Source: CAYMAZ01 sp964428185 (lineage in GTDB: Bacteria; Bacteroidota; Bacteroidia; Bacteroidales; DTU049). From it: a stretch of 25,001 nt of DNA. Below, in pieces: positions 7,784-17,572 of the stretch. The translations under genes and the position numbers were made by a program. The stretch spans positions 1 through 25,001 of the forward strand of contig CAYRXH010000035.1 in the NCBI GenBank assembly GCA_964428185.1, read 5' to 3'. The number at the start of each line of letters is the position of its first letter. The stretch's first letter is position 1. The notes under the pieces were generated by a model. The model had not been told where the DNA came from, searched no databases, and was given only the letters and a program-made list of their open reading frames with translations.

Positions 7784-10700
7784 TTACTCAATGACAGTAA
7801 CAATCCCCATATAATCAACAATGTTATTGGAAAAATCCATTACCCGTATTTTCCACACATACACTCCGACCTGGACTTTCTCTCCTGTATTTGAATCTGT
7901 GCCGTTCCAGCCTTTGTTGATGTCTGTAGTATAAAATATTTCCTTCCCCCATCTGCTGAAAATTCGCATTTCAAAATTTTCTGACTGCCATCCAGAGCCG
8001 TACACATGAAACACATCATTTTGCCCGTCATCGTTGACTGAAATCACATTCGGGAACCAGATCATTTCGTCTGTGTTCAGCCGTATTCTCACCGATGTCG
8101 TGTCAGCACAACCAAAATCATTGAATACTACCTGAACAACATCATAACTACCCGGATAAAAATAATGGTGCATAGGAGATTGTTCCTGAGTTGATGTGTT
8201 ATCTCCAAAATCCCACCACCATTGGCTGGCTCCAAGAGACATATCTGTAAACACAATACCCTCTGCAATGGTCGGTGTTGACGGCTGATAAATAAAGGAT
8301 GCTATTGGAGAAGGCCAAACCTGAATCATATTGGGAACAGTGAGAGTGTTTTCACAACCATGGTTTGAAACAACAGTCAGACTGATATCAAATACTCCAG
8401 GATAAGGATAATTGTGTATTGCACCTCCGGCCGAAACACCGATAAATCCGTCACCAAAATCCCAAAGCCAGCTCACAATCACTCCGTCACTTACTACAGT
8501 TAAGTCTGAAAAATGAACATTCAATGGCAAACACCCTTCCCGCGGATCAGCATCAAATTCCACTTGTGGTATTTGCCACACATTTACCAGTTTGATGATG
8601 GTATCAGTACATCCAATTGTGTTTGTTACAATAAGTTGAACCTGCCATTGTCCATCTGATTGATAGTAATGATGCACGGTGGGCTGTAAAGAGCTATTTC
8701 CGTCGCCGGTTTGCCATTGCCAGCCTGAAACAGGATAATTGTTTCCAGATGACTGATCAAATAAGCCTGTTGGATTGCCAAAACAGACTTCTGTGAATGT
8801 GAAGTCTGCAACGGGTGATTCAAGAACCTGGATCTGATAGCTTACAGTATCACTAATGCCAAAATCAGCTGTTACGATGAGTGTAACAGAATACACTCCA
8901 TCTGAAATATAAACATGCTGGGGATTTTGCTGAACAGAAGCATAGCCGTCGCCAAAGTCCCAATACCAGGAAGCAATAGTTCCAATCCCTGTTACTGAAA
9001 GATCAGTAAATGTAGTTGGGCTGCCCGAACAGACCGTATCTGCAATAAAGTCGGCATTGACAATAGCATTTACTATGACCGGCAATGTAATTGTATCGCT
9101 ACAGCCAAAATTATTGAAAACGATCAGTGTAACCATGTAGGTTCCTGCATTGCCATAAGTATGTAAAGGGTTTTGTTGTACTGATGTGCCACCATCTCCA
9201 AAATCCCATTGCCATGAAGAAATAAACCCATTGGCTGAAAATGAAAGATCTGTAAATGAGGTGGGATTGCCTACCTGCACTGTCGTTGCATTAAAATCCG
9301 CAACAGGATTTACATACACGGTAACCTGATGTGTCACTGTAAAATCACAACCAAGAGAGTCTGTTACTGTCAGCAGCACATTGTAGGTTCCTGGCTGATT
9401 ATAGAGATGAACAGGGTCAGGATCGGTTGAAAATGTACCGTCACCAAAACTCCAGAGCCAGGTCTGAATAGGCATATTTGGATTGATCAGAAAATGAGAG
9501 AAATAAACGTCTTCACCAAAACAAACATTTGAAGCTGAAAAATCAACCTCTAGTCCGGGATTGACAGAAACCGGAACAACAATGGTGTTGGAGCAGCCTC
9601 TGTCATTATGAACAGTAAGACTCACATCATAATTGCCATTTGAGGAGTAGTAATGTACTGGATTTTGCAATCCTCCCATAAAACCATCATCAAAATCCCA
9701 GAAATAAGAAACGATTGTACTTCCATTCCCGTTAGATGTGTTGTTGAAATTGATAATTCCGGGGGCACAGCTTGGTGTCCATGTAAATGAAGGCAGAGGC
9801 AGAGAATCAACAAACACAGTTTGAATTACCGATTCCTGACATAAGTTCACATCGGTAACACTGAGCTCAACCTGATAGAATCCATGATTTGTATAGGTAT
9901 ATTGTGGGTTTTGCAGCGTCGATGTTCCCGTCCCGTCTCCAAAATCCCATGACCATGCTGAAAGATTGCCTCCTGCAGATGAACTCTGATCCCAAAAGTT
10001 GGTCACGTTACCCATACAAACAGTATCAGTTGAGAAGTCCGGGACAGGAAGAGGATAAACTACAGCCACCTGCTCAATGGTATCCAAACAGCCAAACGAA
10101 TTCTCCACGATCAGCTGAACCTGATATGTTGTTGTAACTGGGACACCACCATATAAATAGTTGGGATTCTGAATATTACTGCTTCCTGAACCATCACCAA
10201 AATCCCAGTTCCATGACACAAGTGTCCCTCCCAATGTGGAAGAAAGGTCCTGAAATTGCGAAGTGATTCCCGAGCAAACACTGTCGCTGACAAAATCTCC
10301 TGAGGGAGAGGGAATAACCGTGGCCTGATGAATTACAGTGTCTGCACATCCGTTTACATCAGTGACAATAAGTGTTACATCATAAATGTCAATTGTTGAG
10401 GTTGTTGCATAGGAATAATTGGGGTTTTGCTGGCTGGATGTTCCTGAACCGTCACCAAAATCCCATGACCATGTGTTGATATTTCCGCCTGTACTTCCTG
10501 ACAAATCAATAAATGAGGAGGGAAAACCGGAACATGTGGCATTGGTAGAAAAATCTGCAACGGGAAGAGGATTTACCAAAACCGGAATGATTGTGTCTTT
10601 CATGCAGCCATTCACATCCCCGACAGTAAGAGTGACAAAGAACGTTGTAGGATTGAATACAGTATCGTATAAATACGCAGGATTTTGATTCACAGAATTT

Positions 10701-13700
10701 CCAATACCATCACCAAAATCCCAGCCCCAAAAACTGATACTGCCTCCGTTACTTGTGGATAAATCAGTAAAATCTGTTTCAATTCCTGTACAAATAGTAG
10801 AGGCAGTAAAATTAGGTATAGGCAATGGGTTTATCAGAACATCTTGCACGATGGTATCCGAACAACCATTGCTGTCGGTAATAATAAGAGAAGAAGAATA
10901 GCTTGTGACACTAGTTACGGCTCCATATGTATAGACAGGGTTTTGAAGAGATGAAGAGCCAGTGCCATCCCCAAAGTCCCAGCTCCAGGTCTGGATTGTT
11001 CCTGTCATAGCTGATGACAAATCTGTAAAGCTGGTTGCATCTCCGGAACACACAGTATCTGTCAAAAAATCAGCCAGAGGTTGGGGATTAACTGTAACCG
11101 TCTGCACAATAGTATCAGGACATCCATTACTGTCTGTGGCAATCAGGGTCACATTAAATGTTGTTACACTCCCAACAGGTGCGTAAGTATATGAAGGATT
11201 TTGCTGATTGCTGCTTCCTGAACCATCACCAAAATCCCAGTTCCAGGACTGAATTGTACCAAATGCCGGAACAGAAAGATCGTTAAATTGGGTCGGAGTT
11301 AAACTACATGCTGTGGTGGCATTGAAATCAGCCACAGGCTGAGGGTGAAGATCAATACTATGGCTGATACTGTCAACGCAGCCGTTCCCGTCTTCAATAA
11401 TTAATGTTACTGAATATGGCGGAGTTCCGGTTGTGTAGGTCCAATCGGGGTTCTGTTGGGTGGATGTACCAATTCCATCACCAAAATCCCAGATCCATGA
11501 ACCGATGGGGCTGCCCTGAGGAATTGACAAATCCTGAAATGAAGTAGTAAAACCAAGACATGCTACCCCAGCTGTGAAATCAGGGACAGGTAGGGCATAC
11601 ACTTCCACGCTTTGAAGCAAGGTATCAAAACACCCCCAGTCATTTTCAACAATCAATTCCACACCATACACTCCGGGTCCGGAATATATGTGATCAGGAT
11701 TTTGAACGCCTGTGCTTGTCCCGTCTCCCAAATCCCACAACCAACTTTGAATATTCAGAGAATTGTGCAGCGACAAGTCGTTGAAGAACATTGAGTTACC
11801 ATCGCATACATTCACTGAAGAAAAGCTTGCCTGAGGGGATGGCCTGACAAATACTGTTGCGATACTGGTGTCAGCGCAGTTGCCAAGGTTGGAAACGATA
11901 AGCTCGACAGAGTAATTTCCAGATGCTGGATATTGATTTTGGTCGTTCTGCAAAACAGAAGTATTGCCATCCCCAAAATCCCAACTCCATGTTGTTATTA
12001 TCGAACCATTTCCGTTTGACAGATCAGTGAAAGAAGTAAAATCACCAAAGCATACTGAATCTGCAATAAACTGAGCGGTAGGAACCGTTTCCACTGTTAC
12101 AGGTATTGTTATAAAATTTGAGCAACCGTATAAGTCTGTTACAACAAGAGTCACATCAAACGTATCGATAACATTATAGGTATAATGTGGGTTCTGAATT
12201 GCTGATGTTCCGATGCCGTCACCAAAATCCCAATGCCATGAATTAATACCTCCTCCTCCGGAAGAACTATCCTGAAAGTTTACCTGTTGATTGACACAGG
12301 CAGAGGCCCAGATGAAGTCAGCATCAGGCAGGGGTCTTACAAGCACAGGAATTGTTATACTGTCAATACATCCAGCAGTGTTTTGAACGACAAGAGTTAC
12401 ATTATAGCTTCCGTCTGTGGAATAGAGATGAGCTGGATTTTGCTGACTGTCTGTGGTTCCGTCACCGAAATTCCAAAGCCATGAGTTGATGGTTCCTCCA
12501 TTGGGAAGCGAAAGGTCTGAAAAGACTGTAGAGTCACCCAAACAAACTGTAGTAGATGAAAACTGGGCAGAAGGAAGAGAGTCAGCAATGACAATATGCA
12601 CTACTGTATCAGTACATCCAAGATTATTCACAATTACAAGTTGAACAAAATATGTTCCCGATCCGCTGAATTGGTGTGATGGGTGTTGCTGATTACTTGA
12701 ATTTCCGTCTCCGAAGTCCCATGTCCAAGACGTTATTGTATGGCCGTTTCCGCTTGACAGATCAGTGAAAAAAACAGAATCTCCTGCGCATGCTGAAGTG
12801 TTTGAAAAATCAGCGGTTGGCAAAGGACCCACATAAATACTTTGAACTATTGTATCCGAACATCCGTTATTGTCAGAAACAATAAGTGTAACAGTGTACA
12901 ACCCGCTTCCGGAATATATATAGGAAGGATTTTGTAGTGTTGAATTACCAATTCCGTCACCAAAGTCCCAGCTCCAGCCTGAAATAATTCCTGATCCGGA
13001 AGTAGATGAATCTGTAAAGTTTGTTGCAAAACCAAGGCATGAACCATTCCATGTAAAATCAGCAAGAGGAGGCTCATACACAGTTATAGGTATACTCACG
13101 GTATCAGTGCATCCACCGCTGTTGGTTACTACCAGTGTAACCATAAATGTTCCTGAAGAACCATAGGTGTGAGTAGGATTTTGAGCTGAAGCTGTGTTGC
13201 CGTCGCCAAAATTCCACTCCCAGCTTACGATGGGAGACCCAAAAGAAACAGATTCATCAGTGAAAGGCACGGCATAGCCGAGGCAGGCAGGAATATAACT
13301 GAAATCCGCAAGCGGGATTGAGTCCACAACAACAGGCAGTATTAAAGTGTCGCTGCAATTATACTGATTTGTTACAATCAGGCTTACATTGTAAGTTCCT
13401 CCTTGAGAATATGTGTGAGTTGGATTTTGAACTGTTGATGAATTTCCATCCCCAAAGTTCCATTGCCAAGATGAAATAGTGGTGCCGTTGCCATCTGATA
13501 AATCTGTAAATGTTGTGATATTTCCGGCACAAACAGTATCGGCTGTAAAATTTGCAACGGGATTGGGGCTCACATAGACAGGAAGCACAATAGTATCAAC
13601 ACAGCCAATATCAGTAAATACAATATGTGTAACATAATAAACACCCGTGTCTCCGTACGTGTATGAAGCATTGGGTCCGGTTGCCGTTCCTATTCCGTCA

Positions 13701-15772
13701 CCAAAATCCCATTCCCAGCTGACAATAGTTCCGAAACTGGCAGTAGCTGTAGAAATAAACCCGCTAGGATATCCAAAACATGCGGTATTTGCTGTGAAAT
13801 CAGCAACAGGAGGTGGACTGACGGGAACAATATGTTGAATGGTATCTGTGCATCCGTTTGAGTCAATGACTATAAGTGTTACAGTATAATTGCCTGAAGC
13901 GCCGTAAAGATGTGAGGGATTGACTTCGGTTGAAGAATTACCGTCACCGAAATACCACTGATTGCTGACAATTGTAGTACTATAGCCATAAGACAGATTT
14001 GTAAAGTGTGTTGTATCGCCAAAGCACACAGTGTCATAGGCAAAATCCACAAAGGGCAATGTGTCAACATGAATGACATGACAAATGGTGTCTGTACATC
14101 CCAGATTTGTCGTAATGGCAAGGCAGGCATTGAAATCCCCCCATGTGTTGTAAGTATGAGTAGGATTTTGCTGGGTTGAAGTGCCGCCATCCCCAAAACT
14201 CCATTCCCAACCAACGATTGTTGCACCGGGTGCCCATGACTGATCAATAAAGCTGGTTGGATCGCCATAACATACTGTATCCCAGGCAAATTCAGCAAAT
14301 GCATCACTTACATAGACAGTCATGCTGTATTGTGATGAACCACATCCATTTGTGGAATTGTTTGTGGCAATGAGAGTAACTGTGTAGGTTCCGGTATCTC
14401 CATAAGTGTGAGTGACTGTCTGCTGAGGGTTGGAAGACCAATGTACAGGAGTTGGACCGAAAGTAGTGCCGTCGCCAAAATCCCAGGTATAGGTTGTAAA
14501 GGAGCTGGCGGCGCAACTATTTGGCTCCGTGATGTTTATAAAAACCACAGGCTCATCAACGCATACACTATCATCTACAATTGTAAATTCTGCTTCGGGA
14601 GGAGAATAAATTCTGACTGGCGACCATGATACACTGGAAAAGTCACATACATTACTGGCAGTAAGAGTAATTGAATAATTTGTCATCACTCCATTGTTGC
14701 AACCGCTCAGATGATAGATATGACACACAGTATCACCCACAGATGATGGCGGCAATATTTGGGTAATACCATCTCCCCAGTTCAGTAACAGATTAGTTGT
14801 TGACGAAATATTCTGGCTGATATTGGTAACACAAATCTGCATGGGCGCACATCCTGAATTGGTCCCCATGGGCGGTCCTATCAAAACTGCCACAGGATTA
14901 CTCTCAATGGTAACTGTCTGAACATCTGTGGTTATACAACCATTTGATCCAACAGCAGTAAAAGTGACAGAAAAATAACCAAGCGAGGTATAAATATGCT
15001 GAACAGGATTCGTTGCATCAAACGGTAAAGAAATATTTTGGGGAGGAGACCCATCTCCCCAGTCAACAGTATAGGAAGTTATACAACCCGCATCCGGTGA
15101 AAAATTGTAAACAACAGCAGTATCGCTGATATTTGTTGTGTCAGTATGACAAAATGTAAATCCGTTATTTTCAACAAACAGTACTTCTGGTTGTTGCAAT
15201 ATAGTAACAGTATGAGAAACAGTAGAAACGCACCCAAAAGTATCAGTAACTGTGAGTGTTACAGTGAAATTCTGAACTCCGCAGCCATAGGATGTAAACA
15301 CATGAGAGGGGTTTTGCTGGCCTGATGTTGTGCCGTCACCAAAGTCCCAGTGATACGTTAGCCCTACTCCTGTACTGGTGCTTGAAAAAGAAATACTTGA
15401 TCCCGAACACACATTATTTGGGTTGAAAGTAAATGAGGCAACAGGAAGCGGTTCAACAAACACAGGAATTGTCACAGTGTCTGTACACCCTGAGGAGTCG
15501 GTAACTGTAAGCTGAACATTATAGGTAAATCCAGGAATAAAGTTATGATTGGGGTTTTGTGCAATTGAATTGTTTCCGTCACTAAAGTCCCAATACCAAC
15601 CAACAATAAGTCCTGTATCTACAAGAAATGATTGATCTGCAAAGTCAATCATGCCTGCATTACACATTCTCTGAAAATCAAAATCTGCAACAACAGGGCA
15701 TTGTGAATATCCTGCTGTCGATATGAAAAGGAAAAATAATCCTGAAAAAAAGTTAATTAAAGTTCTTTTCAC
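7784..15772 (-). CDS. Giant PKD-repeat surface protein with T9SS type B (CHU_C) sorting domain (2662 aa)
   Basis: Translation starts at a GTG (15772) with a signal peptide (MKRTLINFFSGLFFLFISTAGYSQ spans residues 1-24). By eye I count about 30 PKD-type repeats of roughly 85-90 residues, each marked by a W-x-W-DFGDG-like core, followed by QNPxHxY and a GC-x-DT strand. Most repeats carry two cysteines, one near the first strand (VCxG) and one in the GC/NC strand, so each could hold its own disulfide. The last about 95 residues (FPNVISVNDDGQNDVF...FSRWGKEIFY...GVYVWKIRV) are the CHU_C gliding-motility-associated domain, a type B T9SS signal. The protein should be exported through the T9SS and held on or released from the surface as a long fibre-like adhesin or matrix component; that role is inferred from architecture. 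It heads an apparent five-gene unit. Confidence 0.92.
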   Translation of the reverse strand: MKRTLINFFSGLFFLFISTAGYSQCPVVADFDFQRMCNAGMIDFADQSFLVDTGLIVGWYWDFSDGNNSIAQNPNHNFIPGFTYNVQLTVTDSSGCTDTVTIPVFVEPLPVASFTFNPNNVCSGSSISFSSTSTGVGLTYHWDFGDGTTSGQQNPSHVFTSYGCGVQNFTVTLTVTDTFGCVSTVSHTVTILQQPEVLFVENNGFTFCHTDTTNISDTAVVYNFSPDAGCITSYTVDWGDGSPPQNISLPFDATNPVQHIYTSLGYFSVTFTAVGSNGCITTDVQTVTIESNPVAVLIGPPMGTNSGCAPMQICVTNISQNISSTTNLLLNWGDGITQILPPSSVGDTVCHIYHLSGCNNGVMTNYSITLTASNVCDFSSVSWSPVRIYSPPEAEFTIVDDSVCVDEPVVFINITEPNSCAASSFTTYTWDFGDGTTFGPTPVHWSSNPQQTVTHTYGDTGTYTVTLIATNNSTNGCGSSQYSMTVYVSDAFAEFAWDTVCYGDPTSFIDQSWAPGATIVGWEWSFGDGGTSTQQNPTHTYNTWGDFNACLAITTNLGCTDTICHVIHVDTLPFVDFAYDTVCFGDTTHFTNLSYGYSTTIVSNQWYFGDGNSSTEVNPSHLYGASGNYTVTLIVIDSNGCTDTIQHIVPVSPPPVADFTANTACFGYPSGFISTATASFGTIVSWEWDFGDGIGTATGPNASYTYGDTGVYYVTHIVFTDIGCVDTIVLPVYVSPNPVANFTADTVCAGNITTFTDLSDGNGTTISSWQWNFGDGNSSTVQNPTHTYSQGGTYNVSLIVTNQYNCSDTLILPVVVDSIPLADFSYIPACLGYAVPFTDESVSFGSPIVSWEWNFGDGNTASAQNPTHTYGSSGTFMVTLVVTNSGGCTDTVSIPITVYEPPLADFTWNGSCLGFATNFTDSSTSGSGIISGWSWDFGDGIGNSTLQNPSYIYSGSGLYTVTLIVSDNNGCSDTIVQSIYVGPLPTADFSNTSACAGDSVFFTDLSSGNGHTITSWTWDFGDGNSSNQQHPSHQFSGSGTYFVQLVIVNNLGCTDTVVHIVIADSLPSAQFSSTTVCLGDSTVFSDLSLPNGGTINSWLWNFGDGTTDSQQNPAHLYSTDGSYNVTLVVQNTAGCIDSITIPVLVRPLPDADFIWASACVNQQVNFQDSSSGGGGINSWHWDFGDGIGTSAIQNPHYTYNVIDTFDVTLVVTDLYGCSNFITIPVTVETVPTAQFIADSVCFGDFTSFTDLSNGNGSIITTWSWDFGDGNTSVLQNDQNQYPASGNYSVELIVSNLGNCADTSIATVFVRPSPQASFSSVNVCDGNSMFFNDLSLHNSLNIQSWLWDLGDGTSTGVQNPDHIYSGPGVYGVELIVENDWGCFDTLLQSVEVYALPVPDFTAGVACLGFTTSFQDLSIPQGSPIGSWIWDFGDGIGTSTQQNPDWTYTTGTPPYSVTLIIEDGNGCVDSISHSIDLHPQPVADFNATTACSLTPTQFNDLSVPAFGTIQSWNWDFGDGSGSSNQQNPSYTYAPVGSVTTFNVTLIATDSNGCPDTIVQTVTVNPQPLADFLTDTVCSGDATSFTDLSSAMTGTIQTWSWDFGDGTGSSSLQNPVYTYGAVTSVTSYSSSLIITDSNGCSDTIVQDVLINPLPIPNFTASTICTGIETDFTDLSTSNGGSISFWGWDFGDGIGNSVNQNPAYLYDTVFNPTTFFVTLTVGDVNGCMKDTIIPVLVNPLPVADFSTNATCSGFPSSFIDLSGSTGGNINTWSWDFGDGSGTSSQQNPNYSYATTSTIDIYDVTLIVTDVNGCADTVIHQATVIPSPSGDFVSDSVCSGITSQFQDLSSTLGGTLVSWNWDFGDGSGSSNIQNPNYLYGGVPVTTTYQVQLIVENSFGCLDTIEQVAVVYPLPVPDFSTDTVCMGNVTNFWDQSSSAGGNLSAWSWDFGDGTGTSTLQNPQYTYTNHGFYQVELSVTDVNLCQESVIQTVFVDSLPLPSFTWTPSCAPGIINFNNTSNGNGSTIVSYFWDFDDGFMGGLQNPVHYYSSNGNYDVSLTVHNDRGCSNTIVVPVSVNPGLEVDFSASNVCFGEDVYFSHFLINPNMPIQTWLWSFGDGTFSTDPDPVHLYNQPGTYNVLLTVTDSLGCDFTVTHQVTVYVNPVADFNATTVQVGNPTSFTDLSFSANGFISSWQWDFGDGGTSVQQNPLHTYGNAGTYMVTLIVFNNFGCSDTITLPVIVNAIVNADFIADTVCSGSPTTFTDLSVTGIGTIASWYWDFGDGYASVQQNPQHVYISDGVYSVTLIVTADFGISDTVSYQIQVLESPVADFTFTEVCFGNPTGLFDQSSGNNYPVSGWQWQTGDGNSSLQPTVHHYYQSDGQWQVQLIVTNTIGCTDTIIKLVNVWQIPQVEFDADPREGCLPLNVHFSDLTVVSDGVIVSWLWDFGDGFIGVSAGGAIHNYPYPGVFDISLTVVSNHGCENTLTVPNMIQVWPSPIASFIYQPSTPTIAEGIVFTDMSLGASQWWWDFGDNTSTQEQSPMHHYFYPGSYDVVQVVFNDFGCADTTSVRIRLNTDEMIWFPNVISVNDDGQNDVFHVYGSGWQSENFEMRIFSRWGKEIFYTTDINKGWNGTDSNTGEKVQVGVYVWKIRVMDFSNNIVDYMGIVTVIE

Positions 15773-15807
15773 ACAAAATACTTTTCAGTGGTAATACTAT
15801 GACATGA

Positions 15808-15838
15808 CAATATTACAATAAGTTTATCATTCGGCAAA
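15808..15838 (-). promoter_or_regulatory. Predicted Bacteroidota-type promoter of the giant PKD gene
   Basis: On the - strand TTTG (15838-15835) is followed after exactly 19 bases by TAATATTG (15815-15808), which matches seven of eight positions of TAnnTTTG-type elements. Transcription would start near 15800-15805, leaving a leader of about 30 bases to the GTG start. No Shine-Dalgarno sequence is seen. Confidence 0.45.
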
Positions 15839-15884
15839 AATTTTTATGACTGAATTCCTGCATTGACACAAGAGTTATTAAGTA

Positions 15885-16259
15885 TTATTTTCCTTTTATC
15901 CTGTCAATATCCCTTCGTTCTTTTTTTGTAGGTCTGCCCAACCCTCTCGGTCTGAATTCATTTCTGTTCATTCTCAGCATTTCTCTTCTAATGATCTCAT
16001 CTTCAGGGGTTGTTTCAGCGATATATTTATCAACAAGAGAAGCCCCCACCCTTTTTTCAAGAATCTGTAAAACCCGGAATGAACGTGTATAGCCATGAAA
16101 ACGAATAGTAATCTCATCATGAATCTGCACTTCACGGGATGCTTTTACCACAAGACCATTCACACTGACTTTTCCAAGGCCGCATTCGTCGGTGGCCAGG
16201 GAACGGGTTTTAAAAATTCTCACAGCATGCAGAAATTTGTCAACTCTCACTTTTATCAT
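15885..16259 (-). CDS. hslR: S4-domain RNA-binding protein, Hsp15/HslR-like (124 aa)
   Basis: The first about 65 residues form an S4 RNA-binding domain (VRVDKFLHAVRIFKTRSLATDEC, then GKVSVNGLVVKASREVQIHDEI). A basic C-terminal tail (RPTKKERRDIDRIKGK) follows, as in Hsp15-type proteins. In Escherichia coli Hsp15 binds stalled 50S subunits that carry nascent chain-tRNA; the same role is inferred here by family. The ATG overlaps the der stop codon as ATGA, so the two are translationally coupled, which suits a ribosome-related job. The gene symbol is a homology call only. Confidence 0.82.
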   Translation of the reverse strand: MIKVRVDKFLHAVRIFKTRSLATDECGLGKVSVNGLVVKASREVQIHDEITIRFHGYTRSFRVLQILEKRVGASLVDKYIAETTPEDEIIRREMLRMNRNEFRPRGLGRPTKKERRDIDRIKGK

Positions 16260-17563
16260 TTCTGCCTGAAATAAAGTTTTACAGTAACCCCTGAGAAATT
16301 GAACATTGACCTCAATTTGTTTTCTACAAATCGCTTATATGGATCCTTTATATATTGGGGTAAATTACAGAAAAACACAAAAGCCGGATAATGTGTTGGC
16401 AGCTGGGTGATGTATTTGATTTTTATCCTCTTTCCCTTGTGCATTGGCGGGGGTGTTTCCTGAAAGACAGGCAGGAGGAGTTCATTCAGTTTGCTGGTTG
16501 GTATACGCTGAGTGCGGTTTTTAAACACCTCAAAAGCAGTTTCCAATGCTTTATGAATTCTTTGCTTGGTAAGTGCAGAAACAAACACAATAGGAACATC
16601 CCTGAATGGAGCAAGGCGCTCTCTGATTTCAGACTCAAATGCTTTGGATGTATTTGTTTCTTTATCGATAAGATCCCATTTATTTACAAGAACCACAACT
16701 CCCTTGTTGTTTTCCATGATAATTCTGAAAATGCTCAGATCCTGAGATTCAACACCTTTTTGTGCATCAATCATCAGAAGACATACATCAGAGTTTTCAA
16801 TGGCTCTGATTGCCCGAACATATGAATAAAACTCAAGATCTTCACTGACATTACTTCGTTTTCTCATCCCTGCAGTATCAATCAGCAAAAAATCAAACCC
16901 AAACATATTATACTGAGAATGAATGGAGTCCCTCGTGGTTCCGGCAATGGGTGTTACAATGCTTCTTTCCTGTCCCAGCAGAGCATTCAGAAGTGATGAT
17001 TTCCCTGCATTTGGTCTGCCAACGATGCATATTTTCGGCACATCAGTATCTTCCTCAATATCCTCTGTTTTTGGGAATAGCCTGACAACTTCATCAAGCA
17101 AATCGCCAGTGCCGGATCCATTGATTGCAGATATTGGCCAGATGGTTTCAAAACCAAGTGAATAAAATTCTGAAGCTTCGAGAAAACGCTGGTTGTTGTC
17201 TGCTTTGTTAGCAACTGCAAAAACAGGTTTTTTGCAGCTTCTTAATATCCCGGCCACATCTTCATCACTTGGGGTGATGCCTTCAGAAACATCAAGCAGA
17301 AAAAGAATAATATCAGCTTCCTCAATTGCTAAATTTACCTGATTTCGAATAGCGCTGTCAATAAAATCATCAGAATCTTCAATGTATCCTCCTGTATCTA
17401 TGACTGAAAACTCAATTCCGTTCCAGTCGCTTTTCCCGTAAATCCTGTCACGGGTTACACCAGCTGTACTATCTTCAATTGATACCCGCCTCCCAACCAG
17501 ACGATTGAAAAATGTTGATTTTCCCACATTGGGTCTCCCTACGATGGCTACTATTCTGTTCAT
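16256..17563 (-). CDS. der: Ribosome assembly GTPase Der (EngA), 435 aa
   Basis: Two GTPase domains lie in tandem. The first has GRPNVGKS (9-16), DTGG (56-59) and NKAD (119-122). The second has GRPNAGKS (182-189), DTAG (229-232) and NKWD (294-297). The C-terminal about 85 residues are the KH-like domain that contacts rRNA. Length and order are standard for Der, which is required for maturation of the 50S subunit. It starts 9 bp after the era stop codon and overlaps the S4 gene by 4 bp, so era-der-hslR looks like one transcript. All G motifs are intact. Confidence 0.97.
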   Translation of the reverse strand: MNRIVAIVGRPNVGKSTFFNRLVGRRVSIEDSTAGVTRDRIYGKSDWNGIEFSVIDTGGYIEDSDDFIDSAIRNQVNLAIEEADIILFLLDVSEGITPSDEDVAGILRSCKKPVFAVANKADNNQRFLEASEFYSLGFETIWPISAINGSGTGDLLDEVVRLFPKTEDIEEDTDVPKICIVGRPNAGKSSLLNALLGQERSIVTPIAGTTRDSIHSQYNMFGFDFLLIDTAGMRKRSNVSEDLEFYSYVRAIRAIENSDVCLLMIDAQKGVESQDLSIFRIIMENNKGVVVLVNKWDLIDKETNTSKAFESEIRERLAPFRDVPIVFVSALTKQRIHKALETAFEVFKNRTQRIPTSKLNELLLPVFQETPPPMHKGKRIKIKYITQLPTHYPAFVFFCNLPQYIKDPYKRFVENKLRSMFNFSGVTVKLYFRQK

Positions 17564-17572
17564 GTAAATTGT

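Noticed and set aside
9889..14629. Numerous open frames of 60-142 codons on both strands inside the PKD gene.
   Set aside because: They are shadows produced by the repeated coding sequence and low stop density. They lack start context and recognisable domains, and the main frame explains the region.
7784..15772. The regular repeats at DNA level suggested a CRISPR-like or satellite array.
   Set aside because: The period of about 255-270 bp is coding, in one frame, and corresponds to PKD domains; there are no short identical repeats with unique spacers.
7784..15772. Calling the giant protein SprB, the gliding adhesin.
   Set aside because: It shares the general idea of repeats plus a type B sorting domain, but length and neighbours do not identify it as SprB; the sequence supports only PKD plus CHU_C.
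16391..17165. Open frames opposite der (144 and 80 codons).
   Set aside because: They are antisense to a highly conserved gene with intact motifs and show no protein family signature.
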